A stretch of 64,000 nt of DNA, taken from positions 120,201 to 184,200 of the forward strand of contig CAXHWN010002478.1 of the NCBI GenBank assembly GCA_964020975.1. The letters are read 5' to 3'. Each line of letters starts with the position of its first letter. Positions within the stretch are counted from its first letter, which is position 1. The translations under genes and the position numbers were made by a program. The notes under the pieces are model-generated. The model was not told where the DNA came from and ran no database searches. It was given only the letters and a program-made list of their open reading frames with translations. Below are positions 22,689-32,049 of the stretch, in pieces. The stretch comes from Hermodice carunculata. Taxonomy: Eukaryota; Annelida; Polychaeta; Eunicida; Amphinomidae.

Positions 22689-23974
22689 TGTAACAGCCAT
22701 GCTGTTATATTAATTGTGATACAAGTACTAAGGGCAGCTCTGCTGCTAAGTGTCACCATTTATTGAGTGGAAATCTTTGCCGAGTCAAGTTGACAGGGTT
22801 AGGCCTAACAATATCATGGGTGCACCTGCTATGCTCAGGATGCTTACCTTTAAGTTAAACTTCAGAAATTCAAAGCTATTGTAAAATAACATATAAAATG
22901 TTGTAGCCAGTAGCATATTTGTAAGATTTGGTAGTTTATAAGGTTAAACTAAGGCCAACAAGCTTCATTCATGATCTTCTCCGTGAATGTTTTGGTGCTG
23001 CGCAGCCATTTTGTTGGCTTGTCGGCTCCGGTGCACTGTCACTTCAGAACGAGGTTTGGGGAGTTAGCGTCTGGAAAAGGTTACTAAGGCAACACTTGTA
23101 TTAACAATGTTATGAAAAGCTATTGAGATGGAGGAACTTGGGATGTTTCACACTTTTGAGAAGTTTCGTTGCGAAACTTTCTGTAGTTTTAAAGTTATTT
23201 GGGTTTCAAGTCATTTGCTGGAATGCTTGGAACACTTGGAACGAAATTATGGGATGGCTCACTTCTATATAAGGCCGCGCGATTTGCGTTTTGGTCATTC
23301 TGACTCTGGTGGGTCAAGTCAAAGGTACTTGCACTTGCCTCTTGAGCCCTCTCTTCAACCTTCCATCTTCTTCTATCTCATCAGTTACATTTTTTTTGGA
23401 ACGATTAATGAAACTGGAACAATTTCGACAAGAATAATTTAACTAATTTTGTAGAAGACAACACTGGAACGATCTGATTATTTATGGAGCGTTTAGGCCT
23501 ACTAAGTCTAAGATTAGGATCATTAGCACGAAATGATGATTTGGAATACCAGCATTGTTGTATTGATTAGATCAACAGGCAACTTGACTTGACTCGGCAC
23601 CCATCATTTGTACACCATGTTTTCGGCCATCCATAATAAACAGTTTTCCTTGGAATTTAGAAACGTCTCGGTGGTCTATGGCAAACGACAAGGACAATTG
23701 CAGTAATTTCGATCTCTTTTATTCAGTAATGTTGATCAGTGAAAGTTCAGCTTGTTTTCCACACTACCTGCTGTCATTCCGTTGAACTGGAACTGTATGA
23801 GATTGAATATTGAGATTGAAAGGGGGTGATCTGATAATATTTTTGAATGAATATTTGAGAGAATGGATTCCCGACTGACCGTGTGAGTGGTGCCCGTCTG
23901 CGTGAGTTCCCCGGCCCACGGTAAATCCGAAATAATGTTTGACATGAAAGCGCTCGGCGGGAGTGATGGTTACA
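22689..23974 (+). repeat. 5' LTR, 1286 bp
   Basis: Begins TGTAACAGCCATGCTG and ends GAGTGATGGTTACA (TG...CA). It is the same as 36163-37441 by eye apart from one 7-bp length difference near 23000. It holds a TATATAA box at 23266-23272 and AATAAA at 23635-23640, which place U3, R and U5 in the expected order. A 104-codon open frame inside it is also present in the other LTR and is probably incidental. Confidence 0.95.
23266..23272 (+). promoter_or_regulatory. TATA box of the 5' LTR
   Basis: TATATAA followed by GGCCGCGCG, the only good TATA motif in the LTR ahead of the polyadenylation signal. The same motif lies at 36733-36739 in the 3' LTR. Confidence 0.65.
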
Positions 23975-23975
23975 T

Positions 23976-23995
23976 TGGTGGCAGTGTTTTCTGGG
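23976..23995 (+). other. Primer-binding site, tRNA-Leu-like
   Basis: TGGTGGCAG begins one base after the LTR end. Its complement, CTGCCACCA, fits the 3' end of animal tRNA-Leu species (…GCTGCCA plus CCA). The match weakens after about 10 nt, so the tRNA identity is an inference from memory of tRNA-Leu ends. Confidence 0.55.
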
Positions 23996-24292
23996 ATGTT
24001 TTATGTGAAATGAGCATCCTTTGGACCCCATTCCTCCGTCCGTAAGAAAAATATCCTCGGGGAACGTCAGTCGTCACGATACTTGATAGGCCTACTCCAC
24101 GGAAAACAACATGCTTTCACAGGTTGACACCTGCATTTCCGAAATCCGAGTGCACATACTCCACTGACTGTGTCTGTGTTCCATGACAATAAAAAAAGTA
24201 AATCCATACATTGGATCTGTTATTCTTCGAGAAATAGTCCAACAAATTACTCCACGTTGATGCCAGATAAATTGGCGTTCGAACACACGCTC

Positions 24293-24425
24293 CACAAATC
24301 AGCTTGAGTAAAGTTGTAATAGTCATAAATCAGCATGAGAAAAGTTGGAACTAATTTCACAAATCAGCTTGAGTAAAGTTATAATCGTCATAAATCAGCA
24401 TGAGAAAAGTTGGAATTAATTCGAC
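24293..24425 (+). repeat. 65-bp tandem repeat in the leader
   Basis: Two good units start CACAAATCAGCTTGAGTAAA at 24293 and 24358, with a diverged third after 24423. Each also contains ATAAATCAGCATGAGAAAAG. Confidence 0.8.
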
Positions 24426-24867
24426 AAAACAGCTTGATGGAGTTACAACCATTACAAACTAGGATTTAAAAAAAATGACAATAATTCTGATTAGCTTGGT
24501 GAAGTTGTAGCAGCCATGAATCAGCACCAGGAAGTTTTGTTTTACTGACAGAGAAATCAACAAATGTGCTTTGGTTTCTGGTGATTGATACAGGAAACAT
24601 TGGATCATCAGGCTTCATGGACATTTGAAGTAGTTACATGATGGCCAGAGTGTAAAGATGGGAATTATCCTGAGTCAACATGTAATTTTGTGATGCCAAA
24701 TAAGGATGTCTAGTGAAATATATATTCTTCATGGAATTATGTTTGATAGTGTGGTGAACATTATAATGGGCTGTTCCATGATGAGCAATGCTTTGTTGCC
24801 ATTACATAAATCAGTGCATCTTTCCAAATAGATCCAAGGATTAGTCATTCATTAGGGATCATTCCAA

Positions 24868-25642
24868 TTGTTCCGACTGTTCCGATCAATCCAACCGTTC
24901 AGACTGTTCCAGTGTTCCATGGTGGGAACAGGGATCAGCAATTTCATCAAGAATACACCGGTCATTCCAAAGTATACATCCATCCAGACTGTTCCGACCG
25001 TTCCAATTAATCCAACCGTTCCGACTGTTCCATTGTTCCATGGTGGGAACAGGGATCAGCACTTTCATCAAGAATACACCGGTCATTCCAAAGTATACAT
25101 CCATCCAGACTGTTCCGACCGTTCCGATCGTTCCGACTGTTCCGACCGTTCCGATCGTTCCGACTGTTCCGATCAATCCAACCGTTCAGACTGTTCCAGT
25201 GTTCCATGGTGGGAACAGGGATCAGCAATTTCATCAAGAATACACCGGTCATTCCAAAGTATACATCCATCCAGACTGTTCCGATCGTTCCGACCGTTCC
25301 AATTAATCCAACCGTTCCGACTGTTCCATGGTGGGAACAGGGATCAGCACTTTCATCAAGAATACACCGGTCATTCCAAAGTATACATCCATCCAGACTG
25401 TTCCGATCGTTCCGATCGTTCCGACCGTTCCGATCGTTCCGACTGTTCCGATCAATCCAACCATTCCGACTGTTCCATTGTTCCATGGTGGGGACAGGGA
25501 TCAGCAATTTCATCAAGAATACTCGGGTCATTCCAACTGTTTTACATAACTTTATATCCATCCAGACCGTCCTGATGTTCCAGTGTTGCACGGAGGGAAC
25601 AAGGATCAGTGATTTCATTAGGGAGTGTTCCGACTGTTCCAT
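24868..25642 (+). repeat. GTTCC leader array: 9-bp units inside a higher-order repeat
   Basis: Short 9-bp units of the form GTTCCGAYY occur in runs of two to seven. Between runs lies a conserved block with CCATGGTGGGAACAGGGATC and ACACCGGTCATTCCAAAGTA. CCATGG occurs at 24917, 25038, 25204, 25326 and 25483, giving spacings of 121, 166, 122 and 157 bp. The real period is therefore about 287 bp with two alternating sub-units. Diverged GTTCC words continue to about 26310. Because 9 is divisible by 3, several frames stay open on both strands by default, and I do not call them genes. Confidence 0.9.
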
Positions 25643-26487
25643 TGTTCCATGGCAGGAAGCCTCAACAGTGATTTTAGCAGAGAGCTTTCCAACTATATGA
25701 ATGTCCTAGATCAACTCATATGTAGTTCCAACTGGACTGTTCCGATCATTCCGACTGTATCGATTGTTTCGACTGTCCATTGTCTTGTGAAATACAAAGA
25801 CTGTTCCATCATCCTATAAATAATTTAGATCATCCCATCACTACATTGACCATCAAAGCTCAATTATTTCATACATTGATTGTGTCTTGTCTTGCTTGTT
25901 TCAGGGAGGAACTGAAATCATTCCCATTGTTCCGAGTATATCCTTGAAGGACATTGATCAAGCAAATATTTGGGGAAGGAATAGAGGACTTCAATAGAAC
26001 TCCCATCATTCCATAGAAAGCTTCATCCTGTTAGTTGAGGAATAGAGGACTTCAATCACTTCAGATATCATTTCATTACTATCTCAGATACTCTGCACCG
26101 ATAGTTCCGATCATTCCCACTGTTCCATGGAGAATGTTGATCACTTCAGAGAGGAATAGCAGATTTCCATCATTGCATTAAAAGTGTCATCCTATGAGAT
26201 TTTTTTTTTTTTTTTTAAAAAAAGGGACTCCAATAATTCTATGCATTGTCTTTGTCATTGTTTAAACACCATTTTCATTGGTCCCACCATTCCTACTGTT
26301 CCAATCGTTCCAATTCCCAGTGAGGATAATTCTGCTATGCATGGAGGAAATCAGTTGTTTATTTGCCTGTGATATCATATCAATTCATCCATCATCCAAT
26401 AAGCACAATTCAACATATTAGGTAATAGCTTGGTCAGCTCTGAAAAAGAAATAATAAATAAATAGAAAAAAAAATAAAACAAAAAAA

Positions 26488-27570
26488 ATGGAACATCAAG
26501 TAGATGAGGAAATAACTTTCAGAATCCCCACAGAAGGAAATCATCTCCTTGAAGGGAGTGGTATGTCAGAGCAGGCAGCCACAGCAGAAGTTGCATCTAG
26601 TGGCGCCACCAATCAGCTGAATTTAAATGCTGGCAATACCATGGATATTGCACCACGGGAGAATGTGAACCTGGCAGCCGATATGCCAACCCAACAAGCC
26701 GTTGTTCCTGAGGTTCAAATACCCCTAGGAGAGGGAATAACTAGCACCAGAAATAGCCACTTGACGATCAGGCCGGACAAATTTGATGGGACAATAGATT
26801 GGGAGGAATATCAAGTACACTTTCTGACCTGTGCACAGCTGGGCAAGTGGAATGATGCTACCAAAGCCTGCATGCTTGCTGTGAGTCTACAGGGTACGGC
26901 CCGGCATTTTTATGCTGGTTTGCCAGCTGCTGACAGACAGAGCTATGCCAGAATTCAGGCAGCATTTACAAACAGATTTGGATCACATAGACAACAGGAA
27001 CAGTTTAAGGCAAAGCTATCTATGTACAGAAGGAGAGCAGGGGAGTCTGTTTCAACACTTGGTGATGAAATTTGGCGTTTGACTCTGAGAGCTTATCCTG
27101 ATTTTGACTTGCGTATGCAAGAACAGTTGGCTTTGGACGCTTTCAAAAATGCCTTGTCCTTGGACATGAAAGTTAGATGCATCGACAAAGGTTGTAAAAC
27201 TATAGAAGAAGCTGTCCATGCTGTGGAATATTATGAATCTCTATTCAGTGCAGAGAAAGATAAGAAAGGACAGGTGAGAGTTATCGATAGGACAGATAAA
27301 TCTAGAAATGGTGAAGGGTGTGTGGCCTTGGAGAGAGCGGTTCAAGAATTAACAGCTGCTGTCAATAATATGATATCTCATCAGGGTTGGAATCCCACAC
27401 ACCCACGTCGACAGAAAGAGTCAGGACATGTGCCAAACCCCCAAACTAGAAGCAAGGTTGTTGTTTGTTATCTGTGCAATCAGGAAGGGCATTATAAGAG
27501 AAATTGTCCCAATATGGAAGCTGGGCAACCTTCCAGGAAGCCAAAAAACGTCAATCTGTCAGCTCAATAG
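26488..27570 (+). CDS. gag: Gag of the Ty3/Gypsy element
   Basis: The 360-codon frame starts at an ATG after an A-rich stretch (AAAAAAAATGG). Residues about 90-240 contain the retrotransposon Gag core, with FDGTIDWEEYQVHFLTCAQL and SLQGTARHFYAGLP. A CCHC zinc knuckle (C-x2-C-x4-H-x4-C, in CYLCNQEGHYKRNC) lies at about 328-345 near the C-terminus. The protein would form the particle and bind the element RNA. The end overlaps pol, which is in the -1 frame. The frame is intact. The 2.5-kb leader upstream is unusually long for a cap-dependent start, so an internal start or splicing may be used; that is inference. Confidence 0.93.
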   Translation: MEHQVDEEITFRIPTEGNHLLEGSGMSEQAATAEVASSGATNQLNLNAGNTMDIAPRENVNLAADMPTQQAVVPEVQIPLGEGITSTRNSHLTIRPDKFDGTIDWEEYQVHFLTCAQLGKWNDATKACMLAVSLQGTARHFYAGLPAADRQSYARIQAAFTNRFGSHRQQEQFKAKLSMYRRRAGESVSTLGDEIWRLTLRAYPDFDLRMQEQLALDAFKNALSLDMKVRCIDKGCKTIEEAVHAVEYYESLFSAEKDKKGQVRVIDRTDKSRNGEGCVALERAVQELTAAVNNMISHQGWNPTHPRRQKESGHVPNPQTRSKVVVCYLCNQEGHYKRNCPNMEAGQPSRKPKNVNLSAQ

Positions 27571-30500
27571 GCCCGGAGCTGACAGATGTGCTGGAAATGA
27601 TGCCAATGGAGACTCAATTACAGAACGATGAAAAGATAAATAGAGACTTTACAATGGAGCATTCAACAGGGGGTTCCATCTACCATTTGCAATCCCCATC
27701 TTCAAAAATAAGTGGCAGAGTCGGAAACGAAGATCAGGATTGGGATAATGGGGTTTATATTTTGGGTAAAATTGGCAACAAACCTATTCAGTTTTTATTG
27801 GATACAGGGTCTACTGTTACATTGATATCAAGCTCCATATACAATAGTATCCCTATGCAGTACAGGCCACCACTTCAACCAACTAACGTAAGAGTATGCA
27901 ATGTGGATGGAAATGGGATGAAAGTGAAAGGCACTATATCAGCAGATGTAACAATAGGAGAAAGAATATATGAACAGAACATGGTGATAGCAAAGATGAA
28001 ATATGATGGAATTTTGGGTGCAGATTTCTTCCTAAGAAATAAATGCCAGTTGAACATGGGAAGACTCTCGTTGAAGATCCGAGATGAGGAAATACCATGT
28101 TGGATTGGAGGTGAAAATGCCACCTGCTGTAGGGTAAAATTGGAACATTCTATAGATTTGCCAGCAGGGCATGAAGTGTTTGTTCCTGTGAATATTCAAA
28201 ATAGTGGACAGTTGACAACATTGGGTCTGATAGAGAGCAACCCTGAGGTTCTCGAGAAACATGGGTTGCTAATGGCTGCTGGTATTATAGAAACCCATAA
28301 GGAAAACTTGGTGGTCAAAGTTATCAATGGTGCTGAAGACAGTCTTTCTTTGGTGAAAGGGATGACACTTGGACAATGCACCCCTTTGACACCAACACAA
28401 ATCTTAAATGCAGAAAAACAGGTCAAGACAGTGAGAACCATCACCACAGAGGAAGCAAATGAAGACTTCAATGAAATCATAATACCAGAACATCTCACTG
28501 ACTTGTGGAATAGGAGTTCACAAAATTTAAATGACCAGGAGAAAAAGCAACTTGAGAAAATGTTGGTGGAATACCAAGATGTATTTGCAAAGAGTAAGGA
28601 TGATATAGGGCGAACCAATTTGGTAAAACACAAAATTCACACAGGAAATGCACCACCCATACGGCAACCTCCTAGACGGCAGCCTATTCACAAGAGACAA
28701 GCGGAAAAAGAAGAAGTGGAAAAACTTCTCAATAAAGGTATAATTGAGCCATCAACTAGTGCATGGTCATCACCACCAGTGCTGGTAACAAAGAAGGATG
28801 GATCTATTAGATTCTGTGTTGACTACAGGAAGCTTAATTCTGTGACAGTCAAAGATGCATATCCTCTGCCAAGAATTGACGAATGCCTTGACACCTTAGC
28901 AGATTCCAAGTGGTACTGTGTGATGGACTTGTCCAGCGGTTATTACCAAGTGGAAATGGATGAGAAGGATAAGGAGAAAACTGCCTTCAGCACAAGACAT
29001 GGACTATATCATTTCAACCTCATGCCTTTTGGATTATCCAACGCTCCGGCTACATTTGAAAGATTGATGGACAGAGTGCTGAGTGGTTTACAATGGGATG
29101 AATGCCTGATATATCTGGATGATATAATTGCCTTTGGATCATCTGTGGGTGTCTGTCTGGAAAGACTTCATCATGTTTTGCAGCGTTTGAGGGAAGCTGG
29201 GTTGAAATTGAAAAGCCAAAAGTGTTCCTTCTTTCAGAAGGAGGTTCTGTTCCTTGGACATATAGTATCTGGCGATGGAGTAAAAACAGACCCATCTAAA
29301 ATTGCTGCAGTGCAGGACTGGCCAAGGCCTACTTCCAAGAAACAAGTTAGAAGTTTTCTTGGACTTTGTTCATATTACCGTCGTTTTGTAAAAGGCTTTG
29401 CTGATATTGCAAGACCACTCCATCAATTAACAGAAAAGAATGCCCATTTCAAATGGTTGGAGGATCACGAAAATGCATTCACTACTCTGAAAGGAGCTTT
29501 GACATCAACACCTGTTTTGTCCTATCCAAGACCTGAAGGACAGTATGTCCTGGACACAGATTCTAGTGATTGTGCTCTTGGAGCTGTCTTGTCACAGATC
29601 CAAGAAGGGCAAGAAAAAGTCATAGCTTACATGAGCAAAGCCCTGACCAAAGAAGAAAGACATTATTGTATTACAAGGAAAGAACTCCTAGCAGTGGTCA
29701 AGGCAGTGAAGCACTTTAGACATTACGTATATGGAAGACCAGTGTTGGTTCGCACTGACAATTCGGCTGTGAGTTGGATTTATAGATTGAAAGATCCTGA
29801 AGGACAGATGGCCAGATGGTTGCAAATTCTTGGACAGTATGACCTCCAATTGCTGCACAGATCTGGAAAGAAACATGGGAATGCAGATGCTTTGTCTAGG
29901 ATTCCTTGCAAACAGTGTGGAAGGGATGAGGAAATAGGACACTGTACTTTACAGCAGAGCATTGACGTGTGTGTCATAACAAGGCAAACTAAGACAGATC
30001 AAAGGGATCAATTTAAGGAAAACCAAGGCTGGCTACCTGGCTGGTTGCCAGAGGAAATAAGGGTGGCTCAATTGGCAGATGAATATATAGGACCGATATT
30101 CATTGCCAAGGAAGGAAGTTCCGTTCGACCGGAATGGCAAGACGTATCCCATCTCTCAGGAAGATCAAAGATATTATGGAGACAGTGGGAACGCTTGCAT
30201 GTTAGAGGTGGCATGTTGTATAGGTCCTGGCATCATGATGATGGAAGCCAGCATTTTCAGTTGATAGTGCCAAAAATGAAACAGAAGGAACTTTTGTGGC
30301 ACTGCCATGATACCCGAACAGCTGGGCACTTAGGGGTAGAAAGAACCAGAGATAAGGTCTCTCAGCAGTATTACTGGCCAGGCTGGAAAGAAGATGTCCA
30401 TCAACACTGTAAGCAATGTGACCTCTGTGCAGCTAGGAAGCCACCTCTAAGAAATCAAAAAGCACCTCTGAGACAATACCTTGTAGGAGAGCCAATGGAG

Positions 30501-31406
30501 AGAATGGCTGTGGATATTCTTGGCCCATTGCCCTTGACTTATCGTGGCAACAGATTCATCATGGTAGTGTGTGATTATTTCACCAAATACACCGAAGCAC
30601 TAGCATTGCCTGATCAAAAAGCAAGTACAGTTGCCCGTGGTTTTGTGGAAGAAATAGTCTGTAGACTGGGTACGCCAAGAATACTGCATTCAGATCAGGG
30701 GAGGAATTTTGAGTCTAATTTATTCCAAGAAATGTGTAGACTGCTGGGAATTGAAAAGACCAGAACTACAAGTCTCCATCCTCAGAGTGATGGAATGGTG
30801 GAAAGATACATGAGAACCTTGAAAACCATGTTGACTATGTATGCGGAGCAGGACCAGCGCACTTGGGACGAACATCTCCCATATGTTATGATGGCGTACC
30901 GGGCCTCGCCACATGACAGCACTGGTCATACTCCCAATGAGATGCTTTATGGAAGGCAGGTCACTCTACCTATTCATGCAGTGACGGGCACATGGAAGGA
31001 CATCAGAAACCACAAGGGAGATGCAGATGACTGGGTGCACTCATTGAAGTCAAAATTACAGGATGTACATCACAAGGCCAGACAACAGCTAAAACAGAGT
31101 GCAGAATATCAGCGACAACAATACAACCACAAAGCAGATAAGGGAGGATTCAATGAGGGACAAATGGTGTGGTTGTACCATCCTATCAGGAAGCTTGGCA
31201 AATACCCAGGTCTAACATCTGCAAGATGTGGCCCGTATATTGTGGTTGAGAGGTTGGATGACCTCTTGTATAGAATCCAGCGAGGTCCGAGGTCTAGGAC
31301 CAAGATAGTTCACTTGAACCGACTGTCTCCTTATGAAGGTCCCAAAAAGTTTAAGTGGTGGAAGAAGAGGCCACCAGAAGCTCAGAAGCCAATGAATAGA
31401 CAGTAG
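27498..31406 (+). CDS. pol: Pol of the Ty3/Gypsy element (PR-RT-RH-IN)
   Basis: The frame is open from 27498 in the -1 frame relative to gag and has no convincing start codon, so it is expected to be made by frameshifting at the overlap, as this family does. Counting residues from 27504: protease near 98 (LLDTGSTV); reverse transcriptase from about 405 with LPFGLSNAP-type text and YLDD near 535; RNase H about 675-800 with DTDSSDCALG and RTDNS; integrase zinc domain (HHCC) about 931-974; integrase core with AVDILGPL near 1001, HSDQG near 1062 and DGMVERYM near 1097; a GPY/F-like module near 1242. The order IN after RH is that of Ty3/Gypsy and retroviruses. The frame looks whole. Confidence 0.93.
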   Translation, partial: EKLSQYGSWATFQEAKKRQSVSSIGPELTDVLEMMPMETQLQNDEKINRDFTMEHSTGGSIYHLQSPSSKISGRVGNEDQDWDNGVYILGKIGNKPIQFLLDTGSTVTLISSSIYNSIPMQYRPPLQPTNVRVCNVDGNGMKVKGTISADVTIGERIYEQNMVIAKMKYDGILGADFFLRNKCQLNMGRLSLKIRDEEIPCWIGGENATCCRVKLEHSIDLPAGHEVFVPVNIQNSGQLTTLGLIESNPEVLEKHGLLMAAGIIETHKENLVVKVINGAEDSLSLVKGMTLGQCTPLTPTQILNAEKQVKTVRTITTEEANEDFNEIIIPEHLTDLWNRSSQNLNDQEKKQLEKMLVEYQDVFAKSKDDIGRTNLVKHKIHTGNAPPIRQPPRRQPIHKRQAEKEEVEKLLNKGIIEPSTSAWSSPPVLVTKKDGSIRFCVDYRKLNSVTVKDAYPLPRIDECLDTLADSKWYCVMDLSSGYYQVEMDEKDKEKTAFSTRHGLYHFNLMPFGLSNAPATFERLMDRVLSGLQWDECLIYLDDIIAFGSSVGVCLERLHHVLQRLREAGLKLKSQKCSFFQKEVLFLGHIVSGDGVKTDPSKIAAVQDWPRPTSKKQVRSFLGLCSYYRRFVKGFADIARPLHQLTEKNAHFKWLEDHENAFTTLKGALTSTPVLSYPRPEGQYVLDTDSSDCALGAVLSQIQEGQEKVIAYMSKALTKEERHYCITRKELLAVVKAVKHFRHYVYGRPVLVRTDNSAVSWIYRLKDPEGQMARWLQILGQYDLQLLHRSGKKHGNADALSRIPCKQCGRDEEIGHCTLQQSIDVCVITRQTKTDQRDQFKENQGWLPGWLPEEIRVAQLADEYIGPIFIAKEGSSVRPEWQDVSHLSGRSKILWRQWERLHVRGGMLYRSWHHDDGSQHFQLIVPKMKQKELLWHCHDTRTAGHLGVERTRDKVSQQYYWPGWKEDVHQHCKQCDLCAARKPPLRNQKAPLRQYLVGEPMERMAVDILGPLPLTYRGNRFIMVVCDYFTKYTEALALPDQKASTVARGFVEEIVCRLGTPRILHSDQGRNFESNLFQEMCRLLGIEKTRTTSLHPQSDGMVERYMRTLKTMLTMYAEQDQRTWDEHLPYVMMAYRASPHDSTGHTPNEMLYGRQVTLPIHAVTGTWKDIRNHKGDADDWVHSLKSKLQDVHHKARQQLKQSAEYQRQQYNHKADKGGFNEGQMVWLYHPIRKLGKYPGLTSARCGPYIVVERLDDLLYRIQRGPRSRTKIVHLNRLSPYEGPKKFKWWKKRPPEAQKPMNRQ
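27543..27549 (+). promoter_or_regulatory. -1 frameshift slippery heptamer A AAA AAC
   Basis: In the gag frame the codons read CCA AAA AAC, so A AAA AAC is correctly phased for -1 slippage. It lies 18 nt before the gag stop codon and inside the gag/pol overlap. This is the classic retroviral-type signal. I have not folded the downstream RNA for a stimulatory structure. Confidence 0.75.
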
Positions 31407-32049
31407 TTACCAGGCTAGGGCCCATTCTGTTGGGAAGGGGAAGGGCCCTCCCTGACCCTTGATGGGAGACCTATTTTCTGGGCTGGCGAGACTGAGAGTA
31501 GAAAAAGGAACTTTATAAGTTGGGATTAATTTGGTGGATGGTTCGGGCTGGAGGATGATATCCAGGTTCATGGACACATCAGCTGGAGGCTGATGTATTC
31601 TGCTTGTGGACTGGGATGTTCTGAGCAGGACACCGAAATGGTTTTGGTGAAAAGCTATTGAACTGGAAAGGACACTGCAGTTCAGAAAGGGATTTCTGAC
31701 AATAGCATTGTGCCTGGAGGTCAATAGGGAAATTTTGATTACTATTGTGCATAAAGGCCAATAGGGACACTTTGAGTGAGAGACAGGGCTTGCTCAAAGG
31801 GTACGGGATCCCAGAGTACAGGATCTTCTGGAAGTGGCGCCAACCAGCATAGAAGATTCTGGGTTTATGATCTAGGGATAGGATCATAGTTGCATGAACT
31901 CAAGGTGCTATTATGGAACCTAAGATGACCCCACACCCCTATCTGCATGAATGGAGGAGTGGAAGAATCTGAATCCTTTATAAGCATTGGGGCAGGAGTT
32001 TATTGTAAAATATGTTTTTGTTCTTATCTTATTGCAGGTGTGACCCATC
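31407..32049 (+). other. Spacer between pol and ORF3
   Basis: 643 bp without a convincing frame. Its right end carries the splice-acceptor-like tract described separately. The middle contains a few repeated words (CAATAGGGA). Confidence 0.6.
32015..32037 (+). promoter_or_regulatory. Splice-acceptor-like site before ORF3
   Basis: A T-rich tract leads to TTATTGCAG, with AG at 32036-32037 and the ORF3 ATG only 13 nt further on. Retroviral env genes are commonly expressed from spliced RNA with this layout. A possible donor, GTAAGA at 24042 in the leader, is weaker. Splicing is an inference. Confidence 0.5.

Noticed and set aside
23128-23442. A 104-codon frame, identical at 36595-36909
   Set aside because: It lies inside the LTR and spans the TATA box and transcript start region; identity simply reflects identical LTRs.
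24868-25700. Open frames of 160-235 codons on both strands across the GTTCC array
   Set aside because: The 9-bp unit is a multiple of three, so any stop-free unit keeps several frames open on both strands. The peptides are simple repeats and lie in the untranslated leader.
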